DNA of 64,000 nt from Micromonospora alfalfae. Its GTDB lineage: Bacteria; Actinomycetota; Actinomycetes; Mycobacteriales; Micromonosporaceae. Position numbers and translations under genes: made by a program. The notes under the pieces are model-generated. The model had not been told where the DNA came from, made no database searches, and saw only the letters and a list, made by a program, of their open reading frames with translations. Positions 34,274 through 46,484 of this stretch are shown here, piece by piece (position 1 is the stretch's first letter; each line of letters opens with the position of its first letter). The stretch lies in contig NZ_JAKKFH010000001.1 of assembly GCF_022230925.1 (NCBI RefSeq), positions 124,001 to 188,000 on the forward strand, in the 5' to 3' direction.

Positions 34274-34309
34274 GAGAAGCCCGATTCGCTCTCCAGCCCG
34301 ACCCCGGAG

Positions 34310-34390
34310 CATGATCCACTCGGTTTCACGGAAGTCGGGGCGTCAGGGCTGCTGGGACCACGCGATTTCAAGGAACCCGAGTGGATCATG
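34310..34390. repeat. Intergenic inverted-repeat element, family B (copy 1)
   Basis: Arms CATGATCCACTCGG (34310-34323) and CCGAGTGGATCATG (34377-34390) are perfect. Inside them, a second pair around GAAGTCG and CGATTTC extends the stem. A diverged copy lies at 59404-59484. It sits between the HTH gene and the Rv3235-like gene, which point the same way. Confidence 0.8.
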
Positions 34391-34499
34391 CGCCTTGTCG
34401 GGCCGCGGAGGCCACGAAGCATTGACCGAGGCCGTTCTGTCGCTCAGAATCGAGCGTGTCGGAGGCAAACGAAGGCAAACGCAAGATCAAGGGGCCACG

Positions 34500-35093
34500 A
34501 TGAGCGGAGCGCGACCCGGTCCTTCCCGACCACCCGTTCGACTGCGCCCCGTTCCGCCCTTCGACCCGCCATACGTGGACGAGACCGACGGGTCGTACTG
34601 GCCGGTGGCGACCGACGGTCAACTCGCCCTCGACCTGTTCGCCTCCACCCGGCCCAGCCCGGTCCGGCCGCCGGAGCGGCGAGCAGCCCTGCGCCCGGTG
34701 CCCAACCGGTCCATCGCCACCAACCCGGTCGCGTCGTTGCCGCCGTCGACAGCACCGGAAACCACCCGGGCCGCGCACCGCTTCGTCGGCTCCTGCCTGG
34801 AGGTGGTCAACGGCTACCGCTCGCCGGCCCAGGTGCGAGCGCTGCTCGACCCGGCCCGGGCGGGCGACCTGCTGACCGAACTCGCCCGCGCATCCGGCCG
34901 GGCCGGGACATCCCGCCGCCGCACCGGCCGACCACTGGTCCGGTTGCTACGCCTGCGGGTCTGCGAGCCCCGGGAGGCCGCGGTGGAGGCGGCAGCCGTC
35001 CTCACCGGCGCGGCCGGCCGAAGTTGGGCGATGGCACTGCGCCTCGAACATCGCCGGGGCCGCTGGCTCTGCGTTGCCCTGCACGTGCTCTGA
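34500..35093 (+). CDS. Rv3235-family protein
   Basis: A 197-residue protein. A Pro/Arg-rich disordered start (RPPVRLRPVPPFDPPY) is followed by a compact alpha/beta domain (HRFVGSCLEVVNGYRSPAQVRALLDP, and WAMALRLEHRRGRWLCVALHV at the end). The family is known from Mycobacterium Rv3235, which lies near secA1 just as here; its function is unknown. It is convergent with secA. Confidence 0.85.
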   Translation: MSGARPGPSRPPVRLRPVPPFDPPYVDETDGSYWPVATDGQLALDLFASTRPSPVRPPERRAALRPVPNRSIATNPVASLPPSTAPETTRAAHRFVGSCLEVVNGYRSPAQVRALLDPARAGDLLTELARASGRAGTSRRRTGRPLVRLLRLRVCEPREAAVEAAAVLTGAAGRSWAMALRLEHRRGRWLCVALHVL

Positions 35094-35131
35094 CCCCACC
35101 TGCCCCGCTCGCCGGCGAGGCTCACAAGACA

Positions 35132-35168
35132 CCGACGGGCCCCGGCCTGCTCGGCCGGGACCCGTCGG
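35132..35168. terminator. Hairpin between the Rv3235-like gene and secA
   Basis: A 16-bp stem, CCGACGGGCCCCGGCC and its near-complement with one mismatch, around a short loop, in a 104-bp convergent gap. It lacks a T-run on either side, so termination is inferred from position. Confidence 0.6.
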
Positions 35169-35197
35169 TCAGACGCTGTCGGTGCAGCTGCCGTTGG

Positions 35198-38125
<2,928 letters not shown>

Positions 38126-38293
38126 GGATCAACGCTCCCCTAGACAGTCTCGAACCATCGTAGGCGCTCCATCGGCGCGATGGTCACTGGTGGCGGTGCT
38201 CGACCCCGCCGAACCCGACATAACTCGCGTCCTGCACACGCCCCAAACGTTATCCGGTTACGCCGTCGGCGAACGCTACGGCAGGATGCACGG

Positions 38294-39445
38294 GTGGAGC
38301 TCGTGGAGATCATCGAGGACGGCGTGCTGCTGCGGCCCTGGCGAGAGACGGATGCCGAGGCCGTGCACCGAGCCTGCCAGGACCCGGACATTCAGCGTTG
38401 GACCACCGTACCGCGCCCGTACCGGCCGGAACACGCCCACGGATTTGTCACCGAGATGAGCCGGAAGGCCTGGGCCGAGGGCACCGGGGCGCCATTCGCG
38501 GTCTGCGATCCGAGCACCGGGGAACTGCTGGGTTCCAGCGGGCTGATCTCGATCGACAAGGACGGCACCGGCGAGGTCGGCTACTGGACGGCACCCTGGG
38601 CGCGTGGTCGGGGCGTGATGGTCCGGGCGACCCGGGCGGTGGCCCGCTGGTCCTTCGACACCCTCGGGCTTCGCCGGCTCATCTGGCAGGCCGAGGTGGG
38701 CAACCACGCCTCCCGGCTGGTGGCACTGCGGGCCGGTTTCCGGGTCGACGGCAGGTTGCGGCTGGCCAACCCGGCGCTGCCCGGCAGCGCGGACGGCTGG
38801 ATCGGCTCGCTGCTGCCCGGCGAGGTGCCGGCCGCCGGGTCGACCGGTCCGGCCGGACCGGGCACCCTCGCCGCCCGGCGGGCCGCCGTCTTCGGCCGCT
38901 CGCAGCCCGTCCTGTTCGCCGAGACCGGGGCCGGCGAGCTGCGTCTGCGGCCCATGGAGGAGATGGACCTGGACGCCGTGGTGCAGACCTGCCGGGACCC
39001 GGAGAGCATCCGCTGGACGACGGTGCCGGACCCGTACGAGCGTGCCGACGCGCAGGGCTACCAGGCTTACGGTCAGGACGCCTGGGCTCGGGGGGACGCC
39101 GCCTGCTTCGTGATCGCCGACTCCGACGACCGTTACGTGGGGACGCTCGACCTGCGGCTCTCCCCCGCCGACCCGCTGCTGGCCGACGTGGGCTTCATGA
39201 CCGCCCCGGCGGCCCGTGGCCGGGGTCACCTGCCGGCCGCGCTGGTGGCACTGAGCGCCTGGGGGTTCAGCACGCTGGGCCTGGCGCGGATCGAGTGGAA
39301 GGCGAACGTGGGCAACACCGCCTCCCGCCGGGCGGCGGAGAAGGCGGGCTTCCTGATCGAGGGGATCGCCCGGGGCGGCGTGCAGCACCGGGGCGAGAGG
39401 GTGGACGTGTGGGTCGGGGCACTTCTCGCGAAGGATCTGGGATGA
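38294..39445 (+). CDS. Protein with two tandem GNAT domains (first of two)
   Basis: A 383-residue protein made of two RimJ/RimL-like GNAT acetyltransferase domains (about residues 1-180 and 215-380). Each has the start pattern LLRPW / LRLRPM and an acetyl-CoA loop (ARGRGVMVRATRAV; ARGRGHLPAALVAL) followed by a late GN-x-ASRR segment (VGNHASRLVALRAGF; VGNTASRRAAEKAGF). The GTG at 38294 follows CAGGAT. It overlaps the next double-GNAT gene by 4 bp (ATGA). Targets could be protein N-termini, ribosomal proteins or small molecules; nothing decides this. Confidence 0.87.
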   Translation: MELVEIIEDGVLLRPWRETDAEAVHRACQDPDIQRWTTVPRPYRPEHAHGFVTEMSRKAWAEGTGAPFAVCDPSTGELLGSSGLISIDKDGTGEVGYWTAPWARGRGVMVRATRAVARWSFDTLGLRRLIWQAEVGNHASRLVALRAGFRVDGRLRLANPALPGSADGWIGSLLPGEVPAAGSTGPAGPGTLAARRAAVFGRSQPVLFAETGAGELRLRPMEEMDLDAVVQTCRDPESIRWTTVPDPYERADAQGYQAYGQDAWARGDAACFVIADSDDRYVGTLDLRLSPADPLLADVGFMTAPAARGRGHLPAALVALSAWGFSTLGLARIEWKANVGNTASRRAAEKAGFLIEGIARGGVQHRGERVDVWVGALLAKDLG

Positions 39446-40554
39446 GTCTGCGGCCGGTCGTCGAGGCGCACGGGGTGCGGCTGCGCCCGTTCCGCGCGGA
39501 GGACGGCGCCGAGGTGGTCGACGGCTGCGCGGACCCGCTGACTCAACGCTTCGTGTCGAACCTGCCGACCCCGTACACCGGGACCGACGCCCGCTGGTGG
39601 ATCGAGGTCGGCGCCCCGGCGGCCTGGACCGGCGGCGGCGCTGCGTACGCCGTCGCGGACCCCGCGACGGATCGGCTGCTCGGCGCGGTGGGGCTGAACA
39701 ACCCGGTGCCCGCCCGGGGTCAGCTGGAGATCGGTTACTGGATGCGACCGGCGGCGCGCGGTCGCGGGCTGGCGACCGCGGCGACCCGCGCGCTGAGCGA
39801 GCACGCGTTCGCCGCCGGGGCGGCCAGACTGGAGCTGCTGACCGAACCGGAGAACGGTCCGAGCCAGCGGGTCGCGCTGGCCGCCGGCTTCCGCTACGAG
39901 GGTCTGCGCCGGTCCGCCGGTGCGTCCGGCGACGCGGGTCGGCACGATCTGCTGGCCTGGGTACGCGTCGCCGGTGATCCGTCCGGCCCGGCCACCCGGC
40001 TGCTGCCCGACCTGCCCGGCGGGGTGCTCACCGACCAGGTGGTGGGGCTGCGCCCACTCGGGCCGGACGACGCGGCGCTGATGTACCGACTGCACAGCCG
40101 ACCCGAGGTGGTGGCGAACCAGGCGCCACCGGTGCCACCGACCCGCGAGGCGATCGAGCGGCGTTGTCGTCTCGCGCAGAGCGGCTGGCTGACCGGCGAG
40201 ATCGCCCGGCTGCTGATTCTGGATGTGGCGAGCGGCGAGCCCGTGGGCAGTTGCGGCTTGTCGTACACGGACGTGGCCGCCGGCGAGGCGTCGGTCGGCT
40301 ACGCGTTGCTGCCGGACTGGCGCGGCCGGGGGTACGCGACGAGGGCGGTCCGGCTGCTCGCGGACTGGGCGTTCGGTCCGGCCGGTATCGCCCGACTGTC
40401 GGCGGGCACGGTGCCGGACAACACCGCGTCGCACCGGGTGCTGGAGCGGGTCGGTTTTCAGCGCGAGGGCCTTCAGCGTGGCCGGCTGCCCGGGCTGGCC
40501 GGCACCCGTCTGGACGACCTGACCTTCGCGCTACTCCCGGCCGACCTGCGTTGA
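39442..40554 (+). CDS. Protein with two tandem GNAT domains (second of two)
   Basis: A 370-residue protein, again with two GNAT domains (about residues 1-185 and 195-368), with acetyl-CoA loops AARGRGLATAATRAL and DWRGRGYATRAVRLL and the second-domain segment VPDNTASHRVLERVGF. The first domain's counterpart ENGPSQRVALAAGF is a less standard version. The start overlaps the previous stop (ATGA), so four GNAT domains are made from one coupled unit. It is not a frameshift of one gene: both parts have proper starts, stops and complete domains. Confidence 0.87.
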   Translation: MSLRPVVEAHGVRLRPFRAEDGAEVVDGCADPLTQRFVSNLPTPYTGTDARWWIEVGAPAAWTGGGAAYAVADPATDRLLGAVGLNNPVPARGQLEIGYWMRPAARGRGLATAATRALSEHAFAAGAARLELLTEPENGPSQRVALAAGFRYEGLRRSAGASGDAGRHDLLAWVRVAGDPSGPATRLLPDLPGGVLTDQVVGLRPLGPDDAALMYRLHSRPEVVANQAPPVPPTREAIERRCRLAQSGWLTGEIARLLILDVASGEPVGSCGLSYTDVAAGEASVGYALLPDWRGRGYATRAVRLLADWAFGPAGIARLSAGTVPDNTASHRVLERVGFQREGLQRGRLPGLAGTRLDDLTFALLPADLR

Positions 40555-40556
40555 CA

Positions 40557-40601
40557 GATCATGGAGTTGTGGTGGGCGTTCCCCACCACAACTCCATGAT
40601 C
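40557..40601. repeat. Perfect 20-bp-arm hairpin, family D
   Basis: The left arm 40557-40576 starts GATCATGGAGTTG. The right arm 40582-40601 is its exact reverse complement, around a 5-base loop CGTTC. It fills the 66-bp gap between the convergent GNAT and hpf genes. It probably halts transcription from both sides, although no T-run is present. Confidence 0.85.
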
Positions 40602-40620
40602 GACACGGATCGGTTACCGG

Positions 40621-41256
40621 TCAGGTGGCGAGGGAGATGATGCCGTAGTCATACGCGTGGCGCCGGTAGACGACGCTGGGGCGGCCGGACTCCTTGTCCT
40701 GGAAGAGGTAGAAGTCGTGGCCGACCAGCTCCATCTCGAACAAGGCGTCGTCGATGGTCATCGGCTCGGCCGGGTGCACCTTCTCCCGGGCGATGTGCCA
40801 CGGCTGGTCGTCCTGCTCCTCTTCGACCCGCTCCGCGACAGCGGTGCCGGCGCGGGCGCCGTCGCTCGGCGCGCTCAGCGCGCTGGGCACCAGGTCCGCG
40901 ACCGGAAGGCCCGCTGTGGCCTCGGCGACGGAGATCGGCGCGTGCCGACCACGGTGTACGCGGCGGCGGTCGGCCGCGCGGCGTAGCCGGGTGTCGAGCT
41001 TCGCGATGGCCGCGTCAAGCGCGCTGTAGAAGTCGTTCGTGCAGGCTTCGGCCCGAATCACCGGACCTCGGGAAACGCAGGTGATCTCCACCCGCTGGCA
41101 GTGGTCGGCCTGGCGCGGATTGCGCTCGTGAAACAGCTCGACATCAACGCGAATAAGTTTGTGGTCGTAGCGTTCGATCTTCGCGAGTTTCTCGGCTACG
41201 TGTACCCGGTAATGGTCCGGCACTTCGACGTTTCGGCCCTTGACCACGATGTCCAC
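40621..41256 (-). CDS. hpf: Long ribosome hibernation promoting factor
   Basis: A 211-residue protein. The N-terminal domain (residues 1-100: VVKGRNVEVPDHYRVHVAEKL and FYSALDAAIAKLDTRLRRA) binds the 30S decoding region. After a linker, the C-terminal domain (EKVHPAEPMTIDDALFEMELVGHDFYLF) dimerises ribosomes into 100S particles in stationary phase. The GTG at 41256 has GGGAGG upstream. The 245-bp region in front of it has no gene. Confidence 0.95.
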   Translation of the reverse strand: MDIVVKGRNVEVPDHYRVHVAEKLAKIERYDHKLIRVDVELFHERNPRQADHCQRVEITCVSRGPVIRAEACTNDFYSALDAAIAKLDTRLRRAADRRRVHRGRHAPISVAEATAGLPVADLVPSALSAPSDGARAGTAVAERVEEEQDDQPWHIAREKVHPAEPMTIDDALFEMELVGHDFYLFQDKESGRPSVVYRRHAYDYGIISLAT

Positions 41257-41501
41257 GTGACCTCCCTTGTTCGGACGGTCTTCGATCCGGTTGCCCGGCC
41301 GCGCGCCGTGGGGAGACCCGCTGGCGTCGACCGGTTGGTACGGCTACGCCTCCTCTCACCGCCAGGGGCGGTTGGAACGACCTCCTACCCCCGACAGCGA
41401 AACGCTAACTCCTGTTTGCCCGGCAGTCACCCCATGTTGCCGAGACGGCCCAGGATTTTTCGCAGCTCATACACCAACGGGTGAAACGGAAACACTATCG
41501 G

Positions 41502-42209
41502 TTACGACTGGTGTCTTTTCTCCGTCGCCGCGAGCACCGCCGCCACACTCGGTGCCCATCCTGTGGCGGTCAGCACCCGGCTCGCGGCGGCGAGGGTCAC
41601 GCCGGTGGTGACGATGTCGTCGAGCAGCACCACCACCGGCGTCGCGCCCCCGGTACGACCCCGGCCCGGCCCGATCGAGCGGGGCTGGAAGGCCGCCTCG
41701 GCCGCCGCCGCGCGCCCGGCGCTGTCAAGGGTGACCGAGTCGGGCCGGGGCGACGCCCGCAGCGGACGGTGCACCCGCACCGCCCAACCGCTCCGGTTCA
41801 GCCGGGCCGCGCAGTGCCGGGCAAGCCGGTCGAGGTGGTCCCCGTAGCGGGACCGGGCCGCCGCCGCGGTGTCCGGGACCGGAACCAACGCCAGCGGACG
41901 GGCCCCGCCAACGGCCGTCGCGACGACCTCGGCGAGCAGAGCGCCGAGCGGGCGAGCCAGCCCGTGTCGGCCGTGTTCCTTGTACGCCAGCAGAGCCTCA
42001 CGCAGCGGACCCGCGTACGGGCCGAGTGCGACGCAGGACGGCAGGCCCGGCGGGGCGGGTGTGGGGCGGACCGCCCGGGGCCGCAGCTCGCCGAGCACCG
42101 CGACACAGGCTGGGCAGACCCCGTGCCGCAGGCCGGGTCGGCGCTCCCGACAACCGGCGCAGTCGGCGGGCAGCACCAGGTCGGCGAGGTCCGCCCAGAG
42201 CCCGCTCAC
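41502..42209 (-). CDS. ComF-family phosphoribosyltransferase-like protein
   Basis: A 235-residue protein. An N-terminal zinc ribbon has two cysteine pairs (CAGC and CPAC), and the C-terminal PRTase domain has the PRPP-binding loop VVVLLDDIVTTGVTL. In competent bacteria ComF helps DNA uptake; the actinobacterial role is unclear. The GTG at 42209 lies 4 bp after the lpqB stop, so it is probably co-translated with mtrA-mtrB-lpqB. Confidence 0.9.
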   Translation of the reverse strand: MSGLWADLADLVLPADCAGCRERRPGLRHGVCPACVAVLGELRPRAVRPTPAPPGLPSCVALGPYAGPLREALLAYKEHGRHGLARPLGALLAEVVATAVGGARPLALVPVPDTAAAARSRYGDHLDRLARHCAARLNRSGWAVRVHRPLRASPRPDSVTLDSAGRAAAAEAAFQPRSIGPGRGRTGGATPVVVLLDDIVTTGVTLAAASRVLTATGWAPSVAAVLAATEKRHQS

Positions 42210-42213
42210 CGGG

Positions 42214-44028
42214 TCAGTAGAGGAAGAACGGGGCGGACGGGCTGCTCGGGCGCACGCCGGTCGGCACCGGGGCGATGTCGCGTACCCGGTCGGGCTCGAT
42301 CCGTTCGAACGGGCTGCTGCGGTAGGCCACCCCGTTCGCCTCGTACATGTACGCCCCGCTGGACGCCCGCACACTGCGGTTGGTCGGATACGCGGTCAGA
42401 TGGTTGACCTTGGCACCGAGGTCGGTCTTCAACGGCGTCTCCAGGGCGCCGTCGACACTGATCTCGTAGATCGCCGGTTGGCCGACCGACCCCGCCACCA
42501 CCAGCTGGTCCTCCCCGCCCCAGTCAACCGCCGTGGGGTTGGTCAGCGAGGTGACCAACTCTCGGGGCGGGCCGACGGAGGCCCCGCCGCCGTCGAGGTT
42601 GACCGCGGCGACGTAGAGACGGCCGCCAGCGATCAGTGCCACCCGCTGGCCGTCCAGCGCGGCGGCCACCGCGGTGACCGCGGCGGACGGCAGGTTGAGC
42701 GGCACCGGATACATCCGGGCCGCCTCGTCGAACCGGTAGAGCTGCCCGTCGGCCACCACCAGGCCGCGGCTGGGACGGTTGTCGACGGTACGCAGCCAGA
42801 CCGGTCGGCCGATCGAGGAGTACTCGGTGCCGCTGCGGCTGATCACGGAGACCGGGTCGACGCCGGTGCCCACGGCGAGTCGGTACCGGTTCTTGCCGCT
42901 GCCGGCGACCACCATCGCGGCGAGGATCCGGCGGTCCTTGGCCAGCCCGAGGCCGGCGGAGACGACGTTACGGTTGGCCTCGGGTGTCAACGGCACAGTG
43001 CCGCTGGGCTCGCCGTCGAAGTCGAGTGGGTGGATCGCCCCGTCGTACACACCGAACCGCTGCGGGCTGGCGGCATACGGATAGAGCACCTGGGAGTCTC
43101 GTCGCTCGCCCAGGTCCACCACGGGCTGCGCGTTGTTGCGGACCTTCAACTCCAGCTGACCGGTGAGGTCGCCCAACGACCAGGCGATCTGCGTGATCAA
43201 CTGATCGATCCCGCTCTGGTCGTCACCGGACATGTCCAGGTTGACCTCCCACCGACCGTTGCCGCCGGTGGCGTTGTTGATCAGCTCGGTGCGGTCCGGA
43301 AGCCCGACGACTCCCGGGCGCAACCAGTCGGAGGGACCGCCGACCAGCCACTTCACCACCTCGTTGACCTGCCGCTCGACCGGCACCGCCTGCGGCCGGT
43401 AGCGCTGATCGGGCACCAGGCGGCTGCGGTCCGAACTCCAGAAGTAGATCGTCTCGCTCTGGTAGTACTGCTGAAGGGCGGTGTCGCTGAGCAGCAGCAC
43501 GTTGGGCGGGTTGATCACGTACAAGCCGGCCCGTTCGTCGTTGACGCCGCCGTTGAAGGACGCGCTGCGCAGGCCGAACTCGTACTCCGTCTCGGTCGAC
43601 ACCGGTGGGGCCAGGGTGCCGTTGGCCCGCAGCACGCCGATCTGCTGCACGGCGATCTTCACGGTCGTGGTCGAGTCTCTGTTGAGGGTGTAGACCGCCT
43701 CGCGCAGCCGGACCACGTTCAGAGCGACCTCGCTGCCCTTCTTGTCCTGTAGGCGGCTCTTGTCCTCCGGGGCGATGTACGCCTTGACCCGCTCGTACGC
43801 CCGATCCGGCTCGCCGGCGGCGGCGGACAGGAAGTTGCGGACGAACGCCTCGTTGACGCTGCCACTGGCCGTCCGCGTCGGTGGCTCACTGCCCCGACTG
43901 ATCACGCCGGCCTCGGTCGCGGCGCCGCCCTTGCCGTCCACCCGCACGTCGGACGCCGCCGGGATGCCACAGCCGGCCCCCAGCAGCACCATCACGCCGA
44001 ACGCCCCGAGCAGAGTCGGCCGTCTCAC
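42214..44028 (-). CDS. lpqB: LpqB, lipoprotein partner of MtrAB
   Basis: A 604-residue lipoprotein (signal VRRPTLLGAFGVMVLLGAGC). It has a GerMN-like domain around residues 60-290 and a C-terminal beta-propeller-like region. In mycobacteria LpqB binds the extracellular part of MtrB and tunes the MtrAB signal that links cell wall and division. The GTG start at 44028 overlaps the mtrB stop (GTGA). Confidence 0.94.
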   Translation of the reverse strand: MRRPTLLGAFGVMVLLGAGCGIPAASDVRVDGKGGAATEAGVISRGSEPPTRTASGSVNEAFVRNFLSAAAGEPDRAYERVKAYIAPEDKSRLQDKKGSEVALNVVRLREAVYTLNRDSTTTVKIAVQQIGVLRANGTLAPPVSTETEYEFGLRSASFNGGVNDERAGLYVINPPNVLLLSDTALQQYYQSETIYFWSSDRSRLVPDQRYRPQAVPVERQVNEVVKWLVGGPSDWLRPGVVGLPDRTELINNATGGNGRWEVNLDMSGDDQSGIDQLITQIAWSLGDLTGQLELKVRNNAQPVVDLGERRDSQVLYPYAASPQRFGVYDGAIHPLDFDGEPSGTVPLTPEANRNVVSAGLGLAKDRRILAAMVVAGSGKNRYRLAVGTGVDPVSVISRSGTEYSSIGRPVWLRTVDNRPSRGLVVADGQLYRFDEAARMYPVPLNLPSAAVTAVAAALDGQRVALIAGGRLYVAAVNLDGGGASVGPPRELVTSLTNPTAVDWGGEDQLVVAGSVGQPAIYEISVDGALETPLKTDLGAKVNHLTAYPTNRSVRASSGAYMYEANGVAYRSSPFERIEPDRVRDIAPVPTGVRPSSPSAPFFLY

Positions 44029-45782
44029 GAGCGCACCTCCGTCCGCTGGCCGTCCCCAACCGGAGCCGGGCCGATCGCCAACGCCCCGCCGGTGCCGGGC
44101 CCGATGGCCAGTGGCCCACCGTCGCGGGGGCCGCCGAACGGCAGGGCGGCGTCGGCCGGCACCAGCCGCAGCGGCGAGGTGGTCAGCCGATCGCCCGCAC
44201 GGGCCGGCAGGGTGAGCCGGAACTGCGCGCCCTGCCCTGGAGCACCCCACGCCTCCAGCCAGCCGCCGTGCAGCCGAGCGTCCTCCAGGCTGATCGACAG
44301 GCCCAGGCCGGTGCCCCCGGTCTGCCGAGCCCGGGACGGGTCCGCCCGCCAGAACCGGTTGAACACCAACTTCTCCTCGCCCACCTTCAGCCCCACACCG
44401 TGGTCGCGGACGGTGATCGCCACGGCGGTCTCGTCGATGCCGAGGGTGATCAGCACCGGGCGGGCCTCGCCGTGCTCGACGGCGTTGCCGACCAGGTTGC
44501 GCAACACCCGCTCGACCCGGCGCGGGTCGACCTCGGCGATCACCGGCGTGCCCGGCAGGTCGAGTTCGATGGGTACGCCCACCCGCTCGGCCAGGCCAGC
44601 CAGCCGGTCGACCACCCGGTGCACCACCGGCACCAGGTCGGTCGGTTCGGAATCCAGCATGGCGAAGCCCGCGTCGAACCGGCTGATCTCCAGCAGGTCG
44701 GTCAGCAGTTCCTCGAATCGGTCCAACTCGGCCTGGAGCAGCTCCGCGCTGCGGGCGACCGCCGGGTCGAACTCGTCGCGCTCGGCGAAGATCAGGTCAG
44801 CGGCCATCCGAACCGTGGTCAACGGGGTACGCAGCTCATGTGAGACGTCGGAGGTGAAGCGGCGCTGCAACCGGGACATCTCCTCCAGCCGCAGGATCTG
44901 CCGTTGCAGGTTGGTGGCCATCTGGTTGAACGACGCGGCGAGCAGGGCCAGGTCGTCCTCGCCGTTGACCACCATCCGCTGGTCGAGCAGGCCCGCGGAG
45001 AGCCGCTGGGCGGTCCGCGCGGCGACCCGGACCGGGTTGACCACCAGCCGGGTCACCAACGCCGCGAGCAACCCGAGCAGGATCACCAGCGCGACTCCGG
45101 TGGCCACGACCGTGGCTCGGGCGTCGGCGGCGGTCACGTCCTGCCGGCCCAGCGGCACCAGGTAGTAGAGCTCGATCTGGCCGAAGCTGGTGGGCACCGG
45201 CGAGCCGTAGACCAGGTATTTGGTGGTCTCGCCGGTGAGTCGCCCGGTGCGGATCTGGCTGGCCACCTTGCCGTCGGCGATCGCGGCGCGCAGCTCGGGG
45301 CTGATCAGCGACTGGACGTTGGCAGACGGGGAGGTGCGGGTCTGGATGTCGTTGGGGTAGTCGTCGGCGGTGATCGCCACCACCACCCCGCTGGTCTGCT
45401 GGGGGTCGCCGCCGGCCAGGTAGTTGACAGTGCCGTCGATGGTCTCCTGGAGTTGCGCCTCCTGCGGCTGCCGGTAGAAGGAGACCTGCTTGGCCGCGTA
45501 GCTGGCACCGCTGGTCACCCGCTGTCGGACATCGCTGCGAGCGCTGTCGAGCAGGATGGTGGTGATCTTGTCAGCGATCAGGAACGCGAACCCGCCGACC
45601 AGCAGGCTGGACGCGACCAGCGTGATGGTCACGACCCGGACCTGGAGCGAGCGGCGCCAGGTCTGATGGGCCCGACCCACCGCACGAGCGACCCGACCGC
45701 TCACCGCACGCCAGAGCTCCCCGCCGGCGCTGGGCCGGCGGGCAGCCGTACTCGGGGAGGGTGGGGGCGGCGAGGTCGACAC
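44025..45782 (-). CDS. mtrB: MtrB, sensor histidine kinase
   Basis: A 585-residue kinase. Transmembrane helices lie near residues 50-75 and 230-250 around an extracellular domain. HAMP (RLVVNPVRVAARTAQRLSAG), HisKA with SDVSHELRTPL as phosphoacceptor, and HATPase with FNRFWRADPSRARQTGGTGLGL follow. A Pro/Gly-rich, disordered tail of about 60 residues ends the protein. It phosphorylates MtrA. Confidence 0.96.
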   Translation of the reverse strand: MSTSPPPPSPSTAARRPSAGGELWRAVSGRVARAVGRAHQTWRRSLQVRVVTITLVASSLLVGGFAFLIADKITTILLDSARSDVRQRVTSGASYAAKQVSFYRQPQEAQLQETIDGTVNYLAGGDPQQTSGVVVAITADDYPNDIQTRTSPSANVQSLISPELRAAIADGKVASQIRTGRLTGETTKYLVYGSPVPTSFGQIELYYLVPLGRQDVTAADARATVVATGVALVILLGLLAALVTRLVVNPVRVAARTAQRLSAGLLDQRMVVNGEDDLALLAASFNQMATNLQRQILRLEEMSRLQRRFTSDVSHELRTPLTTVRMAADLIFAERDEFDPAVARSAELLQAELDRFEELLTDLLEISRFDAGFAMLDSEPTDLVPVVHRVVDRLAGLAERVGVPIELDLPGTPVIAEVDPRRVERVLRNLVGNAVEHGEARPVLITLGIDETAVAITVRDHGVGLKVGEEKLVFNRFWRADPSRARQTGGTGLGLSISLEDARLHGGWLEAWGAPGQGAQFRLTLPARAGDRLTTSPLRLVPADAALPFGGPRDGGPLAIGPGTGGALAIGPAPVGDGQRTEVRS

Positions 45783-45794
45783 AGTGCGACCAGG

Positions 45795-46484
45795 CTATCC
45801 GGTCCCTGCCTTGTAGCCCACGCCCCGCACGGTGAGGATGATTTCCGGTCGCTCCGGGTCCGGCTCGATCTTGGCCCGCAACCGCTGGACGTGCACGTTG
45901 ACCAGGCGGGTGTCGGCCGCGTGCCGGTAGCCCCAGACCTGCTCGAGCAGCACCTCGCGGGTGAAGACCTGACGTGGCTTGCGGGCGAGCGCGACCAGCA
46001 GGTCGAACTCCAGCGGAGTCAGCTTCACCTCCTCGTCGTTGCGGCTCACCGTGTGCGCCGGAACGTCGATGGTGATCTGGTTGTCCGGCGGCCCGATGGT
46101 GAGCATCTCCGGGGCCACGTCCTCGCCTCGGCGCAGTCGGGCCCGCATCCGGGCCACCAGCTCCTTGGGCTTGAACGGCTTGACCACGTAGTCGTCGGCG
46201 CCGGACTCCAGGCCGAGCACGACGTCCACGGTGTCGCTCTTGGCGGTCAGCATGACGATGGGCACGCCGGACTCCGCCCGGATGGACCGCGCGACGTCTA
46301 TACCGCTCATACCGGGAAGCATCAGGTCAAGCAGCACGATATCGGGACGACTGTCGCGAAAGGCGGCCAACGCCCGCTCTCCGTCCGCCACGAACGAGGG
46401 CAGGAAACCCTCACTGCGCAGCACGATGCCGAGCATCTCGGCGAGCGCGGGGTCATCGTCGACCACCAGTACGCGGGCTCTCAT
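45795..46484 (-). CDS. mtrA: MtrA, OmpR-type response regulator
   Basis: A 229-residue regulator. The receiver has VDDDPALAEML, the phosphoacceptor in IVLLDLMLPGMSG (about residue 53), and KPFKPKELVARM. The DNA-binding winged helix has LTPLEFDLLVALARKPRQVF and VHVQRLRAKIEPDP. In actinobacteria MtrA controls cell-wall hydrolases, replication onset and development. It is the first gene of mtrA-mtrB-lpqB-comF. Confidence 0.97.
   Translation of the reverse strand: MRARVLVVDDDPALAEMLGIVLRSEGFLPSFVADGERALAAFRDSRPDIVLLDLMLPGMSGIDVARSIRAESGVPIVMLTAKSDTVDVVLGLESGADDYVVKPFKPKELVARMRARLRRGEDVAPEMLTIGPPDNQITIDVPAHTVSRNDEEVKLTPLEFDLLVALARKPRQVFTREVLLEQVWGYRHAADTRLVNVHVQRLRAKIEPDPERPEIILTVRGVGYKAGTG

Noticed and set aside
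38294..40554. One gene broken by a frameshift into two
   Set aside because: Both parts have complete domains, and the junction is a normal ATGA overlap.
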